From assembly GCF_026344005.1 (NCBI RefSeq), contig NZ_JAPKNH010000003.1:310001-374000 (forward strand): a stretch of DNA of 64,000 nt. The letters run 5' to 3'. This stretch comes from Kaistia terrae (GTDB lineage: Bacteria > Pseudomonadota > Alphaproteobacteria > Rhizobiales > Kaistiaceae). The notes beneath the pieces were generated by a model. It did not search any database. It worked only from the letters and a program-made list of their open reading frames with translations, and was not told where the DNA came from. Every line of letters begins with the position of its first letter. Positions within the stretch are counted from its first letter, which is position 1. The position numbers were made by a program, and so were the translations under genes. Below are positions 1 to 7,127 of this stretch, one piece after another.

Positions 1-2
1 TC

Positions 3-686
3 CATCTCGGCGCCGAGCCGCTGGTCAAGGCGCTGGCCGGCAGCGAATTCGAACTGACCTACATGCAGGCGCATCAGGTACCGACCGAACTGCCCCTCAC
101 GATGGAGGGCCTCAATGCCTATGACGCCATCATCCTGTCCGATATCGGCTCCAACTCGATCCTGCTGCACCCCGACGTCTGGCTGCATGGCAAGCCGATG
201 CCGAACCGGGTCAAGCTGCTGCGCGAATGGACACGCCAGGGCGGCGGCCTGATCATGATCGGCGGCTACCTGACCTTCCAGGGCATTGACGGGCGCGGCC
301 GTTGGGCCCGTACGGCGGTCGAAGACGCGCTGCCCGTCACCTGCCTGCCGCATGACGACCGCATCGAGGTACCGGAAGGGTTCCGCGCCGAGATCGTCGG
401 AAATCGGGCGCATCCGCTGCTGGCCGGTCTTGAGGGCGAATGGCCCCTCCTCCTCGGCGCCAACGAGGTGAAGCTGCGCGACCGTCCGGATGTCGAGCTC
501 CTGGCTCGCCTACCCGATTCGGAGGGCGGCCATCCGTTGCTGGTTGCCGGCGAATACGGCGAAGGCCGCAGCGTCGCCTGGACGTCCGACATCGGCCCGC
601 ATTGGCTGCCCAACAGTTTTGTCGAATGGCCGGGCTATGCCCGCCTTTGGAAGAACGTGCTTGGTTGGGTGACGAAGGCCAGCTGA
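3..686 (+). CDS. Glutamine amidotransferase-like protein (partial, 5' end outside window)
   Basis: The reading frame is open from the first bases of the window, so the gene starts upstream; about 227 C-terminal residues are visible. The stretch GGGLIMIGGYLTFQGIDG and the overall pattern match the class I glutamine amidotransferase-like family once called DUF1355 (STM3548-like cytoplasmic proteins), a flavodoxin-like fold. In such proteins the fold is present but a biochemical reaction has rarely been shown, so the substrate is unknown. The gene ends just before a convergent GntR regulator (4 bp between stops). It probably belongs to the same sugar cluster as the enolase-superfamily gene and ABC importer that follow, because this family is often found beside sugar ABC transporters. 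I am confident of the family and not of the function. Confidence 0.75.
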   Translation, partial: HLGAEPLVKALAGSEFELTYMQAHQVPTELPLTMEGLNAYDAIILSDIGSNSILLHPDVWLHGKPMPNRVKLLREWTRQGGGLIMIGGYLTFQGIDGRGRWARTAVEDALPVTCLPHDDRIEVPEGFRAEIVGNRAHPLLAGLEGEWPLLLGANEVKLRDRPDVELLARLPDSEGGHPLLVAGEYGEGRSVAWTSDIGPHWLPNSFVEWPGYARLWKNVLGWVTKAS

Positions 687-690
687 GACC

Positions 691-1440
691 TCAAAAAATC
701 CCAAGGGTCCGCTGCAGCGCGTTGGAAAAATGCGTCTGCAGCGCGACTTCGGCGGCGTCCGCGTCGCGGGCCTTGCAGGCCTCCAGCAGGACCAAGTGCT
801 CGTGCAGCGTGCGCAGCACGATCCGCGTCGTCAGCGTGCGGTCGAGCCGGATCAGCTGCAGATAATTGTGGACGCGGCGATAGGTCGAATCGACCAGCAC
901 ATTGCCAAGCGCGCTGATGATCTCGAAATGCAGCGCCGCGTCGATGGCGACCATTTCCGGCGCGATGACCGGGGTGAAGCCGGTGCTTTCCAGCGCTGCG
1001 ATGGCTCGATTGTGCCGTTCGATCAGACCGTCGAGCAGTTCAAACGACGCCGTCTCGGCAAACACCCGTACAGCCGGCCGCTCCAGAATGGCGCGGAATT
1101 GATAGGTGTTCCGCGCGAATTCGAAATCCGCCTTCATGAAGCGGATGCCCGAGCGTGGATGGATCGTCAGCAATCCCTCCGTCTGCAACACGCGCAGCGC
1201 ATCGCGTAGCGGCGCCACCGGCACACCGATCAATTTTACCAATTCGCTCTGCGACAGGAAGGCCCCGGCCGGCAGTTCGCGACCGAACAGCCGGTCGAGG
1301 ATGCGCTCATAGGCCAGTTCGCTCAACGATACGGTGGTGCTGTCGGCGTCGCGCTCGGCCAGCACATCCTGGGCCCCGGCGTCTTGCGGCGTCATCTGAT
1401 CTGATCTATCAGATTGCTTACGTGACATATCAACACTCAC
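691..1440 (-). CDS. GntR family transcriptional regulator, FadR/FCD subfamily
   Basis: A protein of up to 249 residues with an N-terminal winged helix-turn-helix (about residues 38-105, containing LSQSELVKLIGVPVAPLRDA) followed by an all-helical FCD effector domain (about 110-240, with metal-site-type Asp/His residues such as DAALHFEI). FCD regulators bind small carboxylates or sugar acids and repress adjacent catabolic genes. It is transcribed divergently from the mandelate-racemase-like gene at 1467, only 26 bp away, so it very likely controls that cluster. The start is uncertain: GTG at 1440 gives the longest form, but the first 35 residues precede the conserved domain, and in-frame ATGs at 1428 and 1395 would leave more room for the palindrome at 1399-1414 to act as an operator. 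Confidence 0.88.
   Translation of the reverse strand: MSVDMSRKQSDRSDQMTPQDAGAQDVLAERDADSTTVSLSELAYERILDRLFGRELPAGAFLSQSELVKLIGVPVAPLRDALRVLQTEGLLTIHPRSGIRFMKADFEFARNTYQFRAILERPAVRVFAETASFELLDGLIERHNRAIAALESTGFTPVIAPEMVAIDAALHFEIISALGNVLVDSTYRRVHNYLQLIRLDRTLTTRIVLRTLHEHLVLLEACKARDADAAEVALQTHFSNALQRTLGIF
1399..1414. promoter_or_regulatory. Possible GntR operator (palindrome)
   Basis: A 16-bp inverted repeat with perfect 6-bp arms (atctga / tcagat) around a 4-bp centre. It lies between the conserved part of the GntR gene and the divergent enolase-superfamily gene, which is where an autoregulatory operator would be expected. It would be intergenic only if the regulator starts at 1395. The assignment is inference. 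Confidence 0.3.
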
Positions 1441-1466
1441 TTTTGATCGATTAGGCGACTCATAGC

Positions 1467-2603
1467 ATGCGCATCGTGGATTTCCGAATTGTCCGTTTTC
1501 AGTTCGCCCGCGACCGGGTCATCGGCGATAGCCAGGTCCGCATCGCGCATGCGCATGTGGCGACGGTGGAACTGATCGCCGATAATGGCCTGGTCGGCCT
1601 CGGCTTCGTCGCCTCGCTGTTCAATCCGCTGCCGTCGCAGGCCGAGATCGAGCGCATTTTCCGCGCCGAGATCTGGCCCGGGCTGGAAGGCCAGGAGCCG
1701 GCGGCGCTGGTGCACAAGGTCCGTCGCCCGCGCGGTGGCAACATCCGTGGCGCGTCACTCCCCTTCGGCGAGGGCATCGATCAGGCGCTCTGGGACCTGA
1801 CCGCCAAGGACCTGAAGATGCCGCTCTGGAAGCTGCTCGGCGGCACCAAGAGCCGCGTGAAAGCCTATGCCAGCGGCCTCGACTTCCACCTCTCCGACGA
1901 GGACTTCTGCGCCCTGTTCGATCACGCGACGTCGGTCGGCTACAAATCCTTCAAGATCAAGGTCGGCCACCCGGACATCGAGCGCGACCTGCACCGGCTC
2001 GACCTGCTGGTGAAGACGGTGGGCAAGCCGGAAGCGATCATGATCGACGCCAATGAGGGCTGGTCGCCGCAGCAGACCGTCCGCAACATGAACAAGATCA
2101 AGGATGCCGGCTTCGACATCCTCTGGATCGAGGATCCTTGCCTGCGTTACGATTTCGAAGGCCTGAAGATGATCCGGGCCGGCTGCCCGTTCACGCTGGT
2201 CAATTCGGGCGAATATTTCGACGCCCATGGCAAGCGCCAGCTCATCGAGGCGCGCGGTACCGACATGATCAACGTGCACGGCTTCGTCTCGGAAGTGATG
2301 CGCATCGGTTGGCTGGCCGCCGAGCATGGCATTCCGGTCAGCCTCGGCAACTCGTTCCTCGAGATCGGCGTCAACATGGCAATCGCCCTGCCCGAGGTCG
2401 AATGGCTCGAATACTCGTTCCAGAATTTCGACCATCTGGTCGAACAGCCTTTCGAGATCCGCGACGGCTGGATCCACGCGCATGACCGCGCCGGCCACGG
2501 GCTGGTGCTTTCGGAGAGCGCGCGCAACGACTGGGCCGTACCGAATGTCGTGGCAAATGAGGATTTGCCGGCCGGCCCGATCAATACGCGCCTGCCGCAC
2601 TGA
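1467..2603 (+). CDS. Mandelate racemase/muconate lactonizing enzyme family protein (sugar-acid dehydratase-like)
   Basis: A 378-residue enolase-superfamily protein. The N-terminal capping domain spans about residues 1-125 and the TIM-barrel about 130-340. The KxK motif of the MLE/MR group is visible (K163, K165 in FKIKVGH), as are the three Mg2+ carboxylates: D194 (IMIDANEGW), E222 (WIEDP) and E249 (NSGEYF). These enzymes abstract a proton alpha to a carboxylate, and sugar-associated members are usually acid-sugar dehydratases. Where many MR-type members carry the Asp of the His-Asp dyad, this sequence reads MINVHGF (H271), and the usual His region reads VSLGNSF, so the second catalytic base is unusual. 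It sits at the head of a cluster with an ABC sugar importer and a mutarotase-like gene. The substrate is unassigned. Confidence 0.85.
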   Translation: MRIVDFRIVRFQFARDRVIGDSQVRIAHAHVATVELIADNGLVGLGFVASLFNPLPSQAEIERIFRAEIWPGLEGQEPAALVHKVRRPRGGNIRGASLPFGEGIDQALWDLTAKDLKMPLWKLLGGTKSRVKAYASGLDFHLSDEDFCALFDHATSVGYKSFKIKVGHPDIERDLHRLDLLVKTVGKPEAIMIDANEGWSPQQTVRNMNKIKDAGFDILWIEDPCLRYDFEGLKMIRAGCPFTLVNSGEYFDAHGKRQLIEARGTDMINVHGFVSEVMRIGWLAAEHGIPVSLGNSFLEIGVNMAIALPEVEWLEYSFQNFDHLVEQPFEIRDGWIHAHDRAGHGLVLSESARNDWAVPNVVANEDLPAGPINTRLPH

Positions 2604-2673
2604 GTTTTGAGGGACCCACGGTCGCGCTCGCCGGCCGTGGGTGGGGAGAGATCTGCGAGGGAGGAGACAAGAG

Positions 2674-3948
2674 ATGAAGACGACGAACAGGATTCTGCGC
2701 GCCGGCACGATGCTCGCCACCGCGCTTGTCATGACGCTCGGCGTGGCGGCATCCGCCAAGGCCGATACCACCTTGACCGTCTGGGACTGGAAGTCGGGCG
2801 ATCCGACGACGACGCCCTATTACGACAAGGTGAAGGCCGATTTCGAGGCCGCACATCCGGGCGTCACGGTGAAGTTCGTCATGCAGCCGCATGACCAGTA
2901 TTACACCCTGCTCGGCACGGCGATCGCCGCCAGCCAGGGACCGGATGTCGTGCTGGTGCATGGCGGTTCGCAGGCGAAGGAACGCATCCCGGCATTCTCC
3001 AAGCTCGACGACAAGGTCGCCGACCTCAAGGCGCGCGTCGCCGGCTGGGATGAATTCGCCGGCGCCGATGGCAGCGTCTATGCCGTGCCGATCTCGATCC
3101 AGGGCCTTGCCGTCTATTACAACAAGGAACTCTACAAGAAGGCTGGCCTCGATCCGGAAGTGACGCCCAAGACCTGGGCCGAACTGGACGCGATCTGCGC
3201 CAAGCTGAAGGCTGCCGGCACGACCTGCTTCGCGCTCGGCAACAAGGAAGGCTATGGCGCCGACTTCTTCTACTCGGCCGCCGCCGCCAACGCGCTGACA
3301 GCAGAGCAGCAGGCTGCCTGGACCACCGGCGACCTGAAATGGTCGAGCCCGGAGATCAAGGCAATCGTCCAGAAGTGGGTCGATACCCAGAAGGACGGCT
3401 GGTATGCGGAAGGCGCCAATTCGACCGCCAAGTTCATGGACGAATACCAGAGCTTCGAACGCTCCGAGAACGCCAACACGATCGGCCTGCTTTCGGACGT
3501 GGCGCACTGGAAGGAATTCGACGAGTTCCTTGAGCCGCAGAATGTCGGCGTCTATGTCCTGCCGCCGGTTTCGGGCGGTGACGGCAAGCTGCGCATGCCG
3601 CTCGCCGGCGGCATCGGCTATGCCGTGACCAAGTTCTCGCCGAATCAGGACCTCGCTGCCGAACTCGCCAAGAGCTTCGCCGCGACGCCTGCCATGCAGG
3701 TATTCTTCGAGTCCGCCGGCGCGGTTCCCTCGGATACGGCCGTCGACACGTCGAAGGTCGAAAGCCCCTCGGCCAAGGTCGTTCTGGGTTCGCTCTCGGA
3801 CGGTGCGCCGCTGCTGCACAACAACACGTCCACGGCAGAGACCGAGGAATGGCATCGCCAGAGCCAGATGCTCTTCACCGGCGAGACCACCGTCGACAAG
3901 GCCGTCGCCCGCCTCGACGAAGTCCAGGCCCAGGCAAAGAAGAAGTAG
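2674..3948 (+). CDS. ABC transporter sugar-binding protein (extracellular solute-binding family 1)
   Basis: A 424-residue periplasmic binding protein. A Sec signal peptide covers residues 1-30 with an AKA-D cleavage site, followed by the family 1 pattern (TLTVWDWKSGDP, then YYDKVKADFEAAHPGV). ATG 2674 is chosen because GGGAGGAG lies just upstream and the signal peptide starts there; an upstream GTG at 2641 would add 11 residues before it. The protein captures a mono- or oligosaccharide and delivers it to the two permeases encoded at 4167 and 5098. No ATPase gene of this system lies nearby, so it probably uses a shared MsmK/UgpC-type ATPase or one encoded left of the window. Confidence 0.92.
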   Translation: MKTTNRILRAGTMLATALVMTLGVAASAKADTTLTVWDWKSGDPTTTPYYDKVKADFEAAHPGVTVKFVMQPHDQYYTLLGTAIAASQGPDVVLVHGGSQAKERIPAFSKLDDKVADLKARVAGWDEFAGADGSVYAVPISIQGLAVYYNKELYKKAGLDPEVTPKTWAELDAICAKLKAAGTTCFALGNKEGYGADFFYSAAAANALTAEQQAAWTTGDLKWSSPEIKAIVQKWVDTQKDGWYAEGANSTAKFMDEYQSFERSENANTIGLLSDVAHWKEFDEFLEPQNVGVYVLPPVSGGDGKLRMPLAGGIGYAVTKFSPNQDLAAELAKSFAATPAMQVFFESAGAVPSDTAVDTSKVESPSAKVVLGSLSDGAPLLHNNTSTAETEEWHRQSQMLFTGETTVDKAVARLDEVQAQAKKK

Positions 3949-3986
3949 TCACGCTTCTGATATCGCTCCGCCTGCGCGCCACTGCG

Positions 3987-4074
3987 CCGTCATCCCGGGC
4001 TTGCCCCGGGATCCATGCAGCCCCGGCCTCCGGGATTGCGGCTGCATGGATCCCCGCCTTCGCGGGGATGACGG
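3987..4074. repeat. Palindromic intergenic repeat, family A, copy 1
   Basis: An 88-bp element between the binding-protein gene and its permease. It opens with ccgtcatcccggg and closes with cggggatgacgg; an inner inverted repeat pairs atccatgcag with ctgcatggat, so the transcript can fold into a long stem. A second element with the same outer ends lies at 6032-6143. Such elements are common in rhizobial intergenic DNA and can act as mRNA-stabilising or processing hairpins. Confidence 0.85.
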
Positions 4075-4166
4075 AGCCTGGTTGTCCCGGCGAGCCAAAC
4101 GACGTTCCGGACGGCAGCAGACGATCGCCCGGAGCCTCTCCCTTTTTGATGACCAGAGGCCCTCGA

Positions 4167-5090
4167 ATGACCGAAACCGTGATCGCCAAGGACAGCAAGA
4201 GCGCCGCCACGCCGCGCCGAAAGTCCGGCGGCCATAATGCCGAGCGCCTCGCCTATCTGTTTGTGCTGCCGGCGCTGGCTTTGGTGGTGGTGTTCCGCAT
4301 CATCCCGCTTATCTGGGGCCTCGGCTATTCCTTCACCGATTATGACGGCATGTCGCAGCCGCGCTTTGTCGGGTTCGATAATTACATCGGCATCGCGCAT
4401 GACCCTGTCTTCCTCGACAGCCTGGTCAACATGCTGATCCTGCTGGCGACGCTGCCGATCTGGATCGGACTTCCGCTGGTACTGGCCATCCTGATCCATC
4501 AGGGCGTGCCGGGCGGCAAGATTTTCCGCGCCGTCTACTTTTTCCCGGCCGTGCTCTCCTCCGTGATCGTCGGCGCCATCTTCAACGTGCTGCTGCGCTA
4601 TGACGGCTCGTTCAACCTGTTCCTGAAGGCGATGGGCTTTTCCGCCGTCGATTGGCTCGGAAATTCATCCACCGCGCTGTTCAGCCTGATCGCCGTGCAA
4701 CTCTGGTCGACCTTCGGCATGAGCCTGCTGATCTTCATCGCCGGCCTCTCGACCGTCTCGTCCGAAATGCTGGAAGCCGCCAAGCTCGACGGCGCGAAGC
4801 TGCTGCAGATGTGGTGGCACATCGTCATCCCGTCGATCCGGCCGATCATCGAATTCGCCGCCGTCGTCACGACGATCGGCATGCTGACCTCGATGTTCGG
4901 GCTGATCTACGTGCTGACCGCCGGCGGCCCCGGCACCTCGACCATCCTGCCGGAATTTCTCATCTGGCTTGAGCAGGGCAAGATGAACCGCCCCGGCTAT
5001 GCAAGCGCGATCTCGATGGTGCTGTTCCTGATGATGGCGGGCCTGGCCGCGATCCAGATCCGCATCATGTCCCGCAACGCCGACATCTGA
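4167..5090 (+). CDS. Sugar ABC transporter permease (MalF-like, CUT1)
   Basis: A 307-residue inner-membrane permease with six predicted membrane segments, the first at about residues 29-50 after a basic cytoplasmic N-terminus. The EAA loop that docks the ATPase is visible (EAAKLDGAKLLQMWWHI, followed by PSIRPII). ATG 4167 is favoured because an AGAGG-like ribosome site lies about 8 bases upstream; ATG 4149 is an in-frame alternative. It pairs with the second permease 7 bp downstream. Together with the family 1 binding protein this is a CUT1-type importer. The 218-bp gap from the binding-protein gene contains the palindromic repeat, which may allow lower permease than binding-protein expression. 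Confidence 0.92.
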   Translation: MTETVIAKDSKSAATPRRKSGGHNAERLAYLFVLPALALVVVFRIIPLIWGLGYSFTDYDGMSQPRFVGFDNYIGIAHDPVFLDSLVNMLILLATLPIWIGLPLVLAILIHQGVPGGKIFRAVYFFPAVLSSVIVGAIFNVLLRYDGSFNLFLKAMGFSAVDWLGNSSTALFSLIAVQLWSTFGMSLLIFIAGLSTVSSEMLEAAKLDGAKLLQMWWHIVIPSIRPIIEFAAVVTTIGMLTSMFGLIYVLTAGGPGTSTILPEFLIWLEQGKMNRPGYASAISMVLFLMMAGLAAIQIRIMSRNADI

Positions 5091-5097
5091 GGGCGTC

Positions 5098-5931
5098 ATG
5101 GCAGAAGTTCAAACCCGCGAAAAGCGCATCCTGCGGATCCTCTCGATCCCGATGGCGCTGCTCGCCCTCTCCGCGATCTACCCTGTCTTCTTCGCCATCA
5201 ACGCGGCGCTGAAAACGCGAAAGGGCTATGTGCTCGACCGGTTCGGCATCACCACCGATCCGACCTTCGCCAATTTTTCGCAAGCCTGGAACCAGTCTCG
5301 GCTCTCCGAGTACTTTTACAATTCGGTCGTCGTCACGGTCGGCGCGGTGCTGGTGCTGCTGGTCGTCGCCTCGATGGCGGGTTTCGCGCTCGCCATCCTG
5401 CGCTTCCGCGGCCGCAAGATCATCTTCATCACCATCCTGGTATCGCTGATGATCCCGGTGCAGGTCGTGCTGGTGCCCTTCTACCGCACGATGATCGGCC
5501 TCAACCTGATCGACAGCCGACCCGGCCTGATCATTGCCTACACAGCATTTTTCCTGCCGTTCAGCGTCTATCTGATGACCGCCTTCTATGCCCGGCTGCC
5601 GCGCGAATTGTTCGAGGCGGCGCAGATCGACGGCGCCAACCTGCTCAAGGTCTGGTGGCACATCATGCTGCCAATGGGGAAGCCGGCGCTGGTGACACTC
5701 GGCATTCTCAACACGCTCTATTGCTGGAACGACGTGCTGATCTCGCTGCTCGTGCTGCAGGACCAGCGAACGCTGATGGTCGGCATCGCCGCGCTGCGGG
5801 GCGAGTACACCACCAACGTGCCGCTGTTGGCGGCGGGCATTTGCCTTGCCGCTGCCCCGATCGTCATCCTCTACGTTATCTTCCAGCGCCAGATCGTCAA
5901 CGGCATCGCCGTGGGCGCCGTGAAGGGGTAG
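5098..5931 (+). CDS. Sugar ABC transporter permease (MalG-like, CUT1)
   Basis: A 277-residue MalG-type permease with six hydrophobic segments and the cytoplasmic EAA loop EAAQIDGANLLKVWWHI. It starts 7 bp after the first permease and is certainly co-transcribed with it. The C-terminus is the usual short VNGIAVGAVKG tail of MalG-like permeases. It forms the heterodimeric channel with the product of the preceding gene. A hairpin with a 13-bp stem follows the stop codon. Confidence 0.92.
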   Translation: MAEVQTREKRILRILSIPMALLALSAIYPVFFAINAALKTRKGYVLDRFGITTDPTFANFSQAWNQSRLSEYFYNSVVVTVGAVLVLLVVASMAGFALAILRFRGRKIIFITILVSLMIPVQVVLVPFYRTMIGLNLIDSRPGLIIAYTAFFLPFSVYLMTAFYARLPRELFEAAQIDGANLLKVWWHIMLPMGKPALVTLGILNTLYCWNDVLISLLVLQDQRTLMVGIAALRGEYTTNVPLLAAGICLAAAPIVILYVIFQRQIVNGIAVGAVKG

Positions 5932-5938
5932 CTCCTTC

Positions 5939-5967
5939 CCGAACCCTCCCTTTGAGGGAGGGTTCGG
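5939..5967 (+). terminator. Hairpin after CUT1 permease genes
   Basis: An inverted repeat with perfect 13-bp arms (ccgaaccctccct / agggagggttcgg) and a 3-base loop, starting 8 bp after the permease stop. There is no T-run behind it, so it may be a weak terminator or a stabilising 3' hairpin. Confidence 0.55.
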
Positions 5968-6031
5968 ACACCCTTGCGGTTCTTGGGAGCGGACTTTGGT
6001 AACGCGTTGGCTGCCTTTCTCCGCGCCCTCG

Positions 6032-6143
6032 CCGTCATCCCGGGCGGAGCGCAGCGGAGACCCGGGACCCATTCAGCAGGGTTTCCGGGAGCTTTCACTC
6101 AAGCCTCCTGCTGAATGGATCCCCGCCTTCGCGGGGATGACGG
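6032..6143. repeat. Palindromic intergenic repeat, family A, copy 2
   Basis: A 112-bp element with the same outer ends as copy 1 (ccgtcatcccggg ... cggggatgacgg). The inner arms differ: cattcagcagg pairs imperfectly with cctgctgaatg. The right-hand stretch atccccgccttcgcggggat is shared base for base with copy 1. The element lies immediately upstream of the mutarotase-like gene. Confidence 0.85.
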
Positions 6144-6178
6144 CAGAGGTTGGAACCCACCAAACGCAGGATTTGAAA

Positions 6179-6508
6179 ATGCAGCGCATGGGCATGGTGA
6201 TCGGCGTCAAGCCGGAGGCGGTCGCGGAATACAAGCGCCTGCATGCGACCGGCTCGGCCGAGGTCAATGCGCTGCTCTCGGCCTGCGGCGTGAAGAACTA
6301 TTCGATCTATCTGCGCGAGCCGGAGAACCTGCTGTTCGGCTATTGGGAATATCACGGCGCCGATTGGCCGGCCGATGCTGCCCGTCTCGACACCGAGCCG
6401 GCGATAAAGGCCTGGCTCGGCCAGACCAGTCCCTGCCAGAATCCCCTCGCCTCGGCCAAGCCCGGCGAGTGGTGGTCGATTATGGAAGAGGTATTCCACC
6501 TGGACTGA
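6179..6508 (+). CDS. L-rhamnose mutarotase-like protein (RhaM/DUF718 family)
   Basis: A 109-residue dimeric alpha/beta-barrel type protein. Y18 and H22 (EYKRLH) match the catalytic Tyr and His of RhaM, and the family-typical NYSIYLREPENLLFGYWEY segment and C-terminal EVFHLD end are present. RhaM-type enzymes interconvert alpha and beta anomers of L-rhamnose and related 6-deoxy sugars. The central segment is not close to the E. coli enzyme, so the true sugar may differ. It is the last gene of cluster 1, about 250 bp behind the permease and separated by a hairpin and a repeat, so it may be only partly co-transcribed. The window holds no other rhamnose genes; an L-fucose or L-rhamnose route with an MR-type dehydratase is possible. 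Confidence 0.85.
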   Translation: MQRMGMVIGVKPEAVAEYKRLHATGSAEVNALLSACGVKNYSIYLREPENLLFGYWEYHGADWPADAARLDTEPAIKAWLGQTSPCQNPLASAKPGEWWSIMEEVFHLD

Positions 6509-6725
6509 TACGGCCCTGTCCCAGGCGTGGAACGGACGGACGCCAACCGGACACATCGATAAATCACCCGGGTTTCAGATTTGAATCCCGAACAGAATCC
6601 ATGATTGACGCGGCTCTCGACGGTCCTGCCATCTCGAGGCGACCAAATATTGGGCCGTACAGCCCGGCGCGACCGTTTACGCGCTTGATAACGCCCGTTG
6701 AACCGGGCTTTATGCCTTCTTCGCG

Positions 6726-7091
6726 GTGGGGCAATCGCGGGGGCATTCGATTCCGGACAATGCAATCGATCCATCGGTCGAACGTGGGAGTTGGCGGGAC
6801 ATTGTTCCGGCCGGCCTGCTTTTAATCGTCAGTGTCGTGGCGATCTTCGTCGGCTCCATGACGGCGGATGCCGGAGCGGAGGAAGTCGCCGTCGTGGCGC
6901 CGCTCTGGCTGAACGCTTCGGAGACGGCCGAGATCGTGGCACGCTCCGGCGGCAGCATCGTCGCGAGCGGAGGGCTGACCAACGTGATCATCGCCCAATC
7001 GGACAATCCGGACTTCATCTCCGCTCTCTATCGCTCTGGCGCGTGGCTCGTGCTCGACGCCGTCAAGCTGCGCGGTTGCTTCTCCGTCTGA
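6726..7091 (+). CDS. Uncharacterised small membrane-anchored protein
   Basis: A 121-residue protein without a family I can name. A single hydrophobic segment at about residues 28-46 (IVPAGLLLIVSVVAIFVGS) is followed by a periplasm-like, acidic-to-neutral domain (VVAPLWLNASETAEIVARSGGSIVASGG...). The start is GTG at 6726. It lies 36 bp upstream of the hybrid histidine kinase in the same direction, which suggests co-transcription and perhaps an accessory sensing role. That role is inference. Normal codon use and position support a real gene; the exact start is uncertain. Confidence 0.6.
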   Translation: MGQSRGHSIPDNAIDPSVERGSWRDIVPAGLLLIVSVVAIFVGSMTADAGAEEVAVVAPLWLNASETAEIVARSGGSIVASGGLTNVIIAQSDNPDFISALYRSGAWLVLDAVKLRGCFSV

Positions 7092-7127
7092 GCGCCGCGC
7101 CCAGAATTATTTTCAAGGAATTCCCCC

